Shown here: in pieces, positions 43,319 to 51,176 of the stretch
How the letters are laid out: the number at the start of each line of letters is the position of its first letter
Position numbering within the stretch: the first letter of the stretch is position 1
NCBI GenBank assembly: GCA_036749735.1
Contig: DAINXV010000003.1
Span: forward strand, 191,425 to 255,424
From: Lawsonella sp012842085
GTDB taxonomy: Bacteria > Actinomycetota > Actinomycetes > Mycobacteriales > Mycobacteriaceae
Direction: 5' to 3'
Length of the DNA stretch: 64,000 bases
Notes under the pieces: model-generated
Told to the model about the DNA's origin: nothing
What the model saw: the letters and a program-made list of their open reading frames with translations, nothing else
The model's database searches: none
Program-made: the position numbers and the translations under genes

Positions 43319-44278
43319 ATGGCACTTTCCGTGTTGAAAAAGAAAATAATTCCCCTCGCAGCAGCACTCGGGGTGGCGCTCAGTATGGCGCCGGCAGTAC
43401 CTGCCACAAGTGCCGCCGCCACCGTCACCAAAACTATTTCGTCCACCTGCCGCACCAACGGTGCCCCCTTGGACTACAACGTGACGAGCCCCAAAAACGA
43501 CACCATCACCGTCACCACCCCCGACCAGGTGAATGCCGGGGAAGAATACACTGTCCGGGTCGATTACCAGCCGGAGCGTGCCCCCGGTAATGCCAGCATC
43601 GCCACCATCACCAAAATGACGGATGTGGTTATCCGGTTCACCATCGACGACCCCAGCATTTTTGTGACCGCCCGCCTTGTGGGTGGTGGCCAGAATGTTT
43701 ACGGCAACCCCGAAATCGCGCTAGTGGGTGACGACAAGCTCATTATTTCGGGTGTGAATGTGGATGTGGACGGCAAGGACACCAATTGGGCTCCGCCCGC
43801 CTTCGAGATGGTGTTGCGCGCCAAAGGTGGCGGCAACGCCCCCACCCTGCACCCCACAGTGGAGGGACCCGCCGGGCAGTTCAACAATCCCCAGAACTTT
43901 TTCACCGCCAAAACGGTAGCCTCCACCCGCTTCGGCACCATGGCGGTGCAGATGAACTGCCAAGCCCTCAGCTCCACCAATACGCTGGCTGCGGTGCCGG
44001 TCGTGGGGAGCGTCCCCGGCAACTCCAGCAGCACCCGCACCTCGCGCAAGTCCACCAAAACCAGCAAGAACCGCTCCACTACGCGATCCTCCCAGCAGGA
44101 CTCCAGCGAAATGACCGACGACAACACCGAGTTGAAGGTGCTGGAGGAAGATATTTACACCGACCCCGATTTCGAGCCGGTCAGCATGCCCATGTGGGCG
44201 AACATTCTTATTGTGTTGATTCTGCTGGGTGTGGGCGGAGTCGTGGTGTACGGCCTGTATCGGCGCAAAAAGAAGTAA
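43319..44278 (+). CDS. Exported, C-terminally membrane-anchored surface protein
   Basis: A 319-residue protein of unknown function. ATG 43319 follows AAGGAT at good spacing; the track upstream to 43154 is only open frame. A signal peptide ends around ATSAAA, a beta-rich domain with two cysteines (STCRTNGAPLDY and QMNCQA) spans about residues 40-220, a Ser/Thr/Lys-rich stalk follows (RTSRKSTKTSKNRS), and a transmembrane segment with a KKK end anchors it. The stop lies 71 bases inside the 3' end of the convergent GT87 gene. It sits between glfT2 and dprE1, so an envelope role is likely. Confidence 0.7.
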   Translation: MALSVLKKKIIPLAAALGVALSMAPAVPATSAAATVTKTISSTCRTNGAPLDYNVTSPKNDTITVTTPDQVNAGEEYTVRVDYQPERAPGNASIATITKMTDVVIRFTIDDPSIFVTARLVGGGQNVYGNPEIALVGDDKLIISGVNVDVDGKDTNWAPPAFEMVLRAKGGGNAPTLHPTVEGPAGQFNNPQNFFTAKTVASTRFGTMAVQMNCQALSSTNTLAAVPVVGSVPGNSSSTRTSRKSTKTSKNRSTTRSSQQDSSEMTDDNTELKVLEEDIYTDPDFEPVSMPMWANILIVLILLGVGGVVVYGLYRRKKK

Positions 44279-45467
44279 ACGCCGCAACCGTTAGGACCGC
44301 CGGATAAATCAGGTAGCCGAAGCGGCTGGCCGGCATCAGCAGCATGGCAGTCAGTAGTCCCACCGCCGAAACCGCATAGGCGCGGGTGATGGTGCGGGGT
44401 GGTTGCCAGAACATCCACGCCACAATCAGGAACACCGCCACCACTAGGAAGCCCAACACCACCGATTTTCCGGCCGGGCCAATATTGGAGATCAGCTGGC
44501 CCGGGGTGCCGCCTTGGGCGCTGGAGGTGACGCGGGAGAGCCCCAACGGATAGCGGATGACGTTCTCCAGGAAGGCTTCCTTATTGATACCGAACGCCGG
44601 CACATAAACTGCTACCAAGCTAATGAGAGTGGCACCCAGGAAAAGGGGACCGTGGCTGCGTTTCCGGCCGGGGCGACAGAACGCGAAAACGGCGGCCACC
44701 ACCACTACCGGGAAGGCAGTCAGTTTCATACCGGCGGCAGTGGCAGCAATCAGTCCTCCGATGAAGGATTGTCCGCGCCACACCGCCACCATTGCCCACA
44801 CCATGAGCGCCACGATGAGGGCATCAATACCGGCGGCCACAAAGTTCATGGTGACCGGTGGGGCAGCCGCCAACAGCAGGATTGCGCCGTGGGGGATGCG
44901 GGGACGGTCCGCCATGTACCAGGCAACCCAGAGCACCAGCAGGGTAGCGAGCAGGAAAAACCAGCGAGCATCCGTCCACCAGTGGCTGCCGAAAATGGCG
45001 CGCGGCACACCGAACACACTCAGCAGCGGCGAATACGGGTTGTAGTGCCACACCTGGGGGTGGGCGAGGGTCGCAATATCAAGGTAGGGGGTGCCGTGTT
45101 GGAGGAAAAGCTCCCCGCCGCGCTCCACCACCGCGGTTTCCATATTGGCGCCGCACTCTTTGGCAACACCGGTGCAGCCCGCCTGCGCCCGGTACACAAT
45201 GCCCCCAATTGTGGATACGAGTGCCGATGCGGCCACAAAAAATGTGAAGAAAGGCGTCCGCAGACGACCCCTGGAAAACGCCAAACCAAGCGCCGTCACC
45301 ACCCCCGCAACAGCTGTGACGGAACCCCAAATACGGTAGGAGACAACATCTGTGGCGACCCCGAAAGCACACAGGGTGGCGTAGAGGACGACCCCAACAA
45401 GAACCAGGACATCCCAATACATGGGCGGGTTGATTATTTTTTCCCGCTGCTGAGAGCTGCTCGACAT
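44208..45467 (-). CDS. GT87-family (DUF2029) polyprenyl-phosphate-sugar glycosyltransferase
   Basis: A 419-residue multi-pass (about ten to eleven segments) GT-C glycosyltransferase of the DUF2029/GT87 family. Mycolata members include the arabinosyltransferase AftC and the mannosyltransferase PimE. HGTPYLDIATLAHPQVWHYNPYSPLL-like first outside loop and the acidic residue there are as expected for the GT-C catalytic loop. Neighbours dprE1/dprE2 make the donor decaprenyl-phospho-arabinose, so an arabinosyl role is reasonable but unproven. The gene is convergent with, and overlaps by 71 bases, the surface-protein gene. Confidence 0.78.
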   Translation of the reverse strand: MSSSSQQREKIINPPMYWDVLVLVGVVLYATLCAFGVATDVVSYRIWGSVTAVAGVVTALGLAFSRGRLRTPFFTFFVAASALVSTIGGIVYRAQAGCTGVAKECGANMETAVVERGGELFLQHGTPYLDIATLAHPQVWHYNPYSPLLSVFGVPRAIFGSHWWTDARWFFLLATLLVLWVAWYMADRPRIPHGAILLLAAAPPVTMNFVAAGIDALIVALMVWAMVAVWRGQSFIGGLIAATAAGMKLTAFPVVVVAAVFAFCRPGRKRSHGPLFLGATLISLVAVYVPAFGINKEAFLENVIRYPLGLSRVTSSAQGGTPGQLISNIGPAGKSVVLGFLVVAVFLIVAWMFWQPPRTITRAYAVSAVGLLTAMLLMPASRFGYLIYPAVLTVAAFTSFCADTGRTPRLRPHPAESTQ

Positions 45468-45567
45468 GCTTTTATCTTAGCGTCGAAGTTCACAGTGTTG
45501 GAGATATGGCGTTTTGCAGAAGGCGGGTAAACTAGAACGGAACTATGACTTTCTGGAGGACACAATC

Positions 45568-47019
45568 GTGAGCAGCCTCTCAAACGCTACACAAAACTCC
45601 CGCTACAACCTGGAGACCAAGGCGGAAAAACTGGTCGGCTGGGGACGCACCCAACCGTCCGTCGCCCAAGTACTGTCCACCTCCGATCCGGAGGAAGTTA
45701 TCCGCGCAGTCCAAATGGTGGCGGAAGACAACGAAACCAAACCCAGCTACCTGAAACGCGGCATTATCCCCCGCGGCCGGGGACGTTCCTACGGTGACCC
45801 CGCCCTTAACGGTGGCGGCCTGGTGGTCGACATGGAGCCGATCAACAAGATCCACAGCATCGACCCCGACACCGCCATGGTGGATGTCGACGGCGGTGTG
45901 ACCCTCGACCAGCTGATGAAAGCCGCCCTCCCCTACGGCCTGTGGGTCCCGGTACTGCCCGGCACCCGCCAGGTGACCATCGGTGGCGCTATCGGCCCGG
46001 ACATTCACGGCAAAAACCACCACTCTGCCGGCTCCTTCGGCGACCATGTTCGCAGCATGGAGCTGCTGGTGGCGGACGGCCGCGTCCTTCACCTTGAGCC
46101 CAATGGCACCCCGGACGACCCGGATGGCAGCATCTTCTGGGCCACCATCGGCGGCATGGGCCTCACCGGCATTATTATGCGCGCCACCATCGAAATGACG
46201 CGCACCGAAACCGCCTACTTCATTGCCGACGGCGACGTCACCCACTCCCTGGATGAAACCATCGCCTTCCACTCGGACGGCTCCGAAGTGAACTACACCT
46301 ACAGTTCCGCCTGGTTCGACGCCATCAGCGCGCCCCCGAAACTGGGCCAAGCCACCATCAGCCGTGGTTCCCTCGCCACCTTGGAGCAGCTAGAAGAGTA
46401 TGCCCCCAAGTTGGCGAAAGATCCGCTGAAGTTCAATGCCCCGCAGCTAATGAGCATGCCGGACATTTTCCCCAACTGGTGGATGAACAAATACACCATG
46501 ATCGCCATCGGTAAGGCCTACTCCGCATTGGGTGGCACCTACCGCAACCAGATCAAGAACTTGACGCAGTTCTACCAGCCCCTCGACCTCATCGACAAGT
46601 GGAACGTGGGCTATGGCTCCAACGGCTTCCTGCAGTACCAGTTTGTGGTGCCGCCAGAGGCTGTGGACCCGTTCAAGGAAATCATTTACGACATTCAGAA
46701 ATCCGGCCACTACTCGGCTCTGAACGTGTTCAAACTGTTCGGCCCCGGAAACAAAGCACCCCTCTCCTACCCGATCCCGGGTTGGAACGTGTGTGTGGAC
46801 TTCCCGATTAAGGCCGGCTTGGGTGACTTCCTGGACGACCTGGATAAGCGCGTGCAGGAATTCGGTGGCCGCCTCTACCTGGCGAAAGAATCCCGCACCA
46901 GCGCCGAAATGTTCCACAGCATGTACCCGCAGATGGACGACTGGATTGCGACCCGTCGCCGTATCGACCCGAATGGTGTGTTCATGTCGGACATGGCACG
47001 CCGCCTCGAACTCAACTAG
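45568..47019 (+). CDS. dprE1: Decaprenylphosphoryl-beta-D-ribose 2'-oxidase
   Basis: DprE1 oxidises decaprenyl-phospho-ribose to the 2-keto intermediate, the first half of the epimerisation giving the arabinose donor. The 483-residue flavoprotein (VAO family) has the FAD-binding RGRGRSYGDPALNGGG near residue 68, GTRQVTIGGAIGPDIHGKNH with the FAD histidine, and the substrate-side GWNVCVDFP. The cysteine there (about residue 409) matches the M. tuberculosis cysteine attacked by benzothiazinone drugs. GTG 45568 is seven bases after GGAGGA. dprE2 follows by 30 bases. Confidence 0.95.
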   Translation: MSSLSNATQNSRYNLETKAEKLVGWGRTQPSVAQVLSTSDPEEVIRAVQMVAEDNETKPSYLKRGIIPRGRGRSYGDPALNGGGLVVDMEPINKIHSIDPDTAMVDVDGGVTLDQLMKAALPYGLWVPVLPGTRQVTIGGAIGPDIHGKNHHSAGSFGDHVRSMELLVADGRVLHLEPNGTPDDPDGSIFWATIGGMGLTGIIMRATIEMTRTETAYFIADGDVTHSLDETIAFHSDGSEVNYTYSSAWFDAISAPPKLGQATISRGSLATLEQLEEYAPKLAKDPLKFNAPQLMSMPDIFPNWWMNKYTMIAIGKAYSALGGTYRNQIKNLTQFYQPLDLIDKWNVGYGSNGFLQYQFVVPPEAVDPFKEIIYDIQKSGHYSALNVFKLFGPGNKAPLSYPIPGWNVCVDFPIKAGLGDFLDDLDKRVQEFGGRLYLAKESRTSAEMFHSMYPQMDDWIATRRRIDPNGVFMSDMARRLELN

Positions 47020-47049
47020 CGTATTCGCAGCGCAGGAACGGAGACACAA

Positions 47050-47811
47050 ATGTTAAACGCTGTAGGCGTACCCCAAAAGATTCTGCTCCTCGGTGGCACC
47101 AGCGAAATTGGCTTGGCCATCTGCAGCGAGTACTTGAGCCGCGGACCGGCCGAAATTGTTTTGGCCGCCATCCCAGGCGATGATGCCCTCGACGATGCTG
47201 TGCAGCAGATGAAGGACAAGGGCGCCACCAAGGTGACCACCCTGGACTTCGACGCCACCAACTACGACAGCCACCCCGAGGTCATTGACGCCGCTTTCGA
47301 AGGCAAAGATGTTGACCTGGCCATTGTGGCTTTCGGTGTGTTGGGGGACAACGAAGAGCTGTGGCAGAACCAGAAGAAGGCGGTGCTCGCTGCCGAAATT
47401 AACTATGTGGGCGCCGTTTCTGTCGGTGTTCTGCTGGGACAGAAGATGAAGGCACAGGGCCACGGCCAGATTATTGCCATGAGCTCGGTTGCTGGTGAGC
47501 GCGTCCGCCGCACCAACTTCGTCTACGGCTCCACCAAGGCCGGTTTGGATGGCTTCTACCAGAACCTGGGTGAGGCACTCCGCGAAGATGGTGTCCGCGT
47601 GCTGGTCATCCGCCCCGGACAGGTCCGCACCCGCATGTCTGCCGATGTGCCGGAGGCTCCACTCACCGTCAACAAGGAGGATGTGGCGAAGCAAGCCGTC
47701 GAGGCCGTCAACAAGCGCAAGACGCTTATCTGGGCTCCGCCGCTGTTCCGCCTGGTGATGATCGTGCTGAAGCACATCCCGAAGCCGATCTTCCGCCTGC
47801 TGCCGATCTAA
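47050..47811 (+). CDS. dprE2: Decaprenylphosphoryl-2-keto-erythro-pentose reductase
   Basis: A 253-residue short-chain dehydrogenase that reduces the DprE1 product to decaprenyl-phospho-arabinose using NADH/NADPH. The cofactor motif is LLLGGTSEIGLAIC, the catalytic serine is in IIAMSSVAGERVRR, and the YGSTKAGLD motif carries Tyr and Lys. A GGAG lies ten bases before ATG 47050. It completes the epimerase pair with dprE1 and ends at a terminator. Confidence 0.95.
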   Translation: MLNAVGVPQKILLLGGTSEIGLAICSEYLSRGPAEIVLAAIPGDDALDDAVQQMKDKGATKVTTLDFDATNYDSHPEVIDAAFEGKDVDLAIVAFGVLGDNEELWQNQKKAVLAAEINYVGAVSVGVLLGQKMKAQGHGQIIAMSSVAGERVRRTNFVYGSTKAGLDGFYQNLGEALREDGVRVLVIRPGQVRTRMSADVPEAPLTVNKEDVAKQAVEAVNKRKTLIWAPPLFRLVMIVLKHIPKPIFRLLPI

Positions 47812-47865
47812 ACAGGTCGCTGGCACAAGCTGGCAGAAAGCTGGCAGTTCGTAAAACTACATAAA

Positions 47866-47900
47866 GCACCGGGTGGTCCTGTACCACTCGGTGTTTTTTA
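47866..47900 (+). terminator. Terminator of dprE1-dprE2
   Basis: CACCGGGTGGT (47868-47878 approx.) pairs with ACCACTCGGTG (47883-47893, one wobble) and is followed by TTTTTT. Three near-tandem copies of GCTGGCA precede it (47819-47846). Confidence 0.85.
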
Positions 47901-48041
47901 GTTTGTTAGCCCACCTAACGGAAGCTATTTTTGAAATCAACCAACAATAATTTTTGTTTACTGCGCCGATACTAGGTGTTAGCGCTCGAGGCTCCGTAAA
48001 CTAACGAGAGAGACCGTCGTCGTTTAGGCCGAGGGAGATCC

Positions 48042-50321
48042 ATGACCAGCAACCCACAGGGTGCCACCCGCAGCAATATTGTCGCCAGTGTCACCCTTGT
48101 TCTCGGAGGACTCATCGGAGGCACCCTACTGTCGGGCCTGATGCTCTACATCCTCACCCTCACCCACTTCCCCGCCTTCGGCAACTCGAACTTCATCCGC
48201 TCCCTCACCACCTTCGCGCAAGTTGTGTTTGTGCTGTTGACGGTGGCTTCCATGCTGTGGGCGCAGCAGGGTCGGCTGGCGCTGCAACGCGGCGAGAAAC
48301 TCTCCTACTGGCGGACCCACTTCGGCCCCGGAATAGTCGGGTCGGTGCTGGTGTCGGGCCTGGTTACGGTTTCGCTCGCCCTGCCGCTGGCGGCCACGAA
48401 GCTTTATCTGCACGGTATTACCGGCGACCAGGCTTTCCGCGCCCAGTACCTCACCCGCCTAACCGACACGGCGCTACTGCAGGATATGGCCTACGCGGAT
48501 CTGCCGCCCTTCTACCCGGCCGGTTGGTTTTGGCTGGGTGGCCGCTTCGCCAACATGCTGGGTTTGGCCGGCTGGGAGGCCTTCAAACCGTGGTCCATTA
48601 TTTCGATGGCGGCCGTGGCAGCATTCGTCACCGCCTGCTGGGCTCTCATTACCCGCCCCGATAAGGGCATTGCGCTAGGTACCGTCACCGCCCTTTTTGC
48701 CACCACCTACGGCTCCCCCGAACCATACGCCGGCATTGTGGCCATGGTGATGCCACTTGTTTTCGTGCTCGCCTGGCAGGCTCTCAACCCCATCGGCGAG
48801 CTGCGCCACCAAGGCTGGGGAGCCACTATCCTCACCATGGTGGTACTGGGTCTAAGTGCCACCACCTACACTCTGTTCACCGCTATTCCAGCAGTGGCAG
48901 TGGTGTTGACGGGCATCGGCGTCACCATCTACCGGGCGGTGCAGCGCGGCAAAGCCCGGGCCCGCAAATCGGTGGAGTACGATTCCAACATTTTCCCGCA
49001 AGCCCAAGTGCTTACCCGCCGCTACATGCTGCAGCCGCTGCTGCGGACACTGGTGATCGGTGTCGGCTCACTACTTATTGCCTTTATTGCGTGGGCACCC
49101 TACCTGTTGGGTTCGATTGGCCGCCCCCGCTCCGGCAGCGGGCTGGCCAGCCACTACTTGCCCGCCGATGGCGCCACCTTCCTGCTACCCATGTTTAAGA
49201 CGGACGCCACTGGGTTGCTGTGCCTCATTGGTCTTATCTGGCTGATTGTGACGCTGCGCCGCAGCCGCATCGCCCAGGCGTTCCTCATTGGCATTGTTTC
49301 CATGTATCTGTGGACGCTGGCCTCCATGAGCGCGGTGGTGTTGGGGTCCACGCTGCTGGGATTCCGGGTGGCGCTGCCGCTCACTCTCACGTTTGCGCTG
49401 GCCGGTATCTGCGGCATTATTGACGGCACCCACCGGATTATCACCCTGCTGATCCGCAACGTGGTGGTGAAGCCGTCAACCACCACCAAACAGGTGAACG
49501 CCCTGGCCGAGAAACCCCTTGTGGTGTCCGGGGATGAGACGGTGCTGAGTGGCGCGGATGATGCCGACGCCACCGGCCCGATGGTGCAGATTGAGGACGA
49601 CTTTACGACCCTGCCGCGCCCGTTCACCTGCCTGGAGCCGCGCACTCGCCGCTCCTACACCGGTAAGGAACAGCCCCTGCATGTGCGGCGCACCGCCCGC
49701 ACCACGGTGTCCGTCGTTGGCACTATTGCCGTTCTGATAGGTATTGGTTTTGCCCAGGACATTCCCATGTCGCTGTCGGACGAAATCCAGATGGCCTACA
49801 TCGACACTGATGGCGATGGCCAACGCGCCGACCGCTTCCCCGCCGGTATCCCCTCCTACTATCCGCAGGTGCACGACATCATTATGAAGGATGCGGTGGA
49901 GCGCTACGGCAGTGACGTGAAGGAAAGCGAAATTGTGGTGTTGACAACGGAGGAGCCCCTCCTCGCCTACTACCCGTTCCGGGCTTTCCAGGCAATTAGC
50001 CCCCACTATGCGAACCCGCTGGGGCTCTACAACGAGCGCAATGTTTTGATCGAGAAGTGGGCACTGTCCACCAGCCCGGAGGATCTGCTCCGCCAGCTGG
50101 ATGCCAGCCCCTTCGCCGCGCCAACGGCTTTCGTTTTCCGACGCGAGGGCGACAACTTGAGCCTGCTGATGAGCGAGGATGTGTACCCGAATCAGCCGAA
50201 CGTGCACGACTACCAGCTGTCGTTTTCGGCGGCGCTCTTCGACAGCAAATGCTTCGCGGTGCACGAGGTGGGGCCGTTGACGGTGATTACCAGGCTCTGT
50301 GACTCCGCCAGCGAGGCCTAA
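48042..50321 (+). CDS. aftA: Galactan 5-O-arabinofuranosyltransferase AftA
   Basis: AftA adds the first arabinofuranose to galactan from decaprenyl-phospho-arabinose (GT85). The 759-residue GT-C protein has about ten transmembrane segments, a large loop with ITGDQAFRAQYLTRLTDT near residue 128 and YADLPPFYPAGWFWLGG near 155, and a soluble outside C-terminal domain from about residue 570 (SLSDEIQMAYIDTDGDGQ). Position between dprE2 and emb genes equals Rv3792. A cytoplasmic loop of about 100 residues (445-540) is acidic. Confidence 0.92.
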   Translation: MTSNPQGATRSNIVASVTLVLGGLIGGTLLSGLMLYILTLTHFPAFGNSNFIRSLTTFAQVVFVLLTVASMLWAQQGRLALQRGEKLSYWRTHFGPGIVGSVLVSGLVTVSLALPLAATKLYLHGITGDQAFRAQYLTRLTDTALLQDMAYADLPPFYPAGWFWLGGRFANMLGLAGWEAFKPWSIISMAAVAAFVTACWALITRPDKGIALGTVTALFATTYGSPEPYAGIVAMVMPLVFVLAWQALNPIGELRHQGWGATILTMVVLGLSATTYTLFTAIPAVAVVLTGIGVTIYRAVQRGKARARKSVEYDSNIFPQAQVLTRRYMLQPLLRTLVIGVGSLLIAFIAWAPYLLGSIGRPRSGSGLASHYLPADGATFLLPMFKTDATGLLCLIGLIWLIVTLRRSRIAQAFLIGIVSMYLWTLASMSAVVLGSTLLGFRVALPLTLTFALAGICGIIDGTHRIITLLIRNVVVKPSTTTKQVNALAEKPLVVSGDETVLSGADDADATGPMVQIEDDFTTLPRPFTCLEPRTRRSYTGKEQPLHVRRTARTTVSVVGTIAVLIGIGFAQDIPMSLSDEIQMAYIDTDGDGQRADRFPAGIPSYYPQVHDIIMKDAVERYGSDVKESEIVVLTTEEPLLAYYPFRAFQAISPHYANPLGLYNERNVLIEKWALSTSPEDLLRQLDASPFAAPTAFVFRREGDNLSLLMSEDVYPNQPNVHDYQLSFSAALFDSKCFAVHEVGPLTVITRLCDSASEA

Positions 50322-50386
50322 AGCCCCCACAATCCTTCCGAAAAGGGAATAATGGGGGGTATGACCAGCGCGGAAGGCACTCTCGA

Positions 50387-51130
50387 ATGCGATTCACATT
50401 AGCTCCCGATGCGAAGCGGTACACCTTCGACGTAGTTGGCGAACAGTACTACGAAAAAGCGGAAAAGATTCTGCACGATAAAGCAGCTGCCGCAGGAGGC
50501 AGCTGTGTTCTGGAATTTGAACTCATCCCAGAGCCGGACAACCCGCACGACGATCATGCGATCAGTGTCCGCTACCAGGATGAGGTTGTTGGCTATATTC
50601 CGCGCTCCCGGAACAGAAGTATCTGGAGCGACGTCACCCGCGTGCTAGCGAGCGGATACATTCCGGTAGCCATGGGCCAAGTTGAGGCGTGGGGCAACGG
50701 CTCTTCCGCAAGTGTCGCATTGGCGTTGGGCGGCGGACGGAACATGCTGGGGGACGAGTCCGATCTGCTACCTGCACAGAGGGGCGGCTACACCCCTCCT
50801 GATGCCTACGGCATTGCCGCAACGTTGCCGATCCCTCCTCCCCAGCACACAAAACTGGCTAGACCGGTGGAGAATTCTTTCTTCCAAAACCGAACTGCAC
50901 TTGCCCCACCACCTCCCCCACCCGGGAGACGCGCCTCCGGGGGGCTGGAGCCGAAACATAAAGCCACCCTCATCATGCTTATTCTGCTGGTGGTGGTGGC
51001 GCTGGTGTTTATCTTCTGGACGTGGATCGTAGAGGCCGTCAAAATTATTCTTGGCCTCATTATTTTCTTCTTCATGCTCATGGTCGATGCCATAATGGGC
51101 CGCGGTAAAAAGGGGAACCGCCGGAGCTAG
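50387..51130 (+). CDS. HIRAN-domain protein with C-terminal membrane anchor
   Basis: A 247-residue protein. Residues 12-105 form a HIRAN domain: FDVVGEQYYEKA, then FELIPEPDNPHDDHAISV and VVGYIPRSRN, the conserved core. A Pro-rich linker with PPPPPP follows (about 145-185), then two closely spaced hydrophobic segments (about 195-240) and a basic end. HIRAN domains usually bind single-stranded DNA ends in helicases and nucleases; in a membrane protein between aftA and an emb gene the ligand is unclear. ATG 50387 has GGAAGG nine bases before it. It ends 46 bases before emb. Confidence 0.72.
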   Translation: MRFTLAPDAKRYTFDVVGEQYYEKAEKILHDKAAAAGGSCVLEFELIPEPDNPHDDHAISVRYQDEVVGYIPRSRNRSIWSDVTRVLASGYIPVAMGQVEAWGNGSSASVALALGGGRNMLGDESDLLPAQRGGYTPPDAYGIAATLPIPPPQHTKLARPVENSFFQNRTALAPPPPPPGRRASGGLEPKHKATLIMLILLVVVALVFIFWTWIVEAVKIILGLIIFFFMLMVDAIMGRGKKGNRRS

Positions 51131-51176
51131 CCCTCCTAAACTCACAAAAAGTCCCTGCATTTACTAGGCTTAAGAG

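Noticed and set aside
47819..47846. Three near-tandem copies of GCTGGCA after dprE2
   Set aside because: Too short and imperfectly spaced to call a functional repeat; mentioned under the terminator only.
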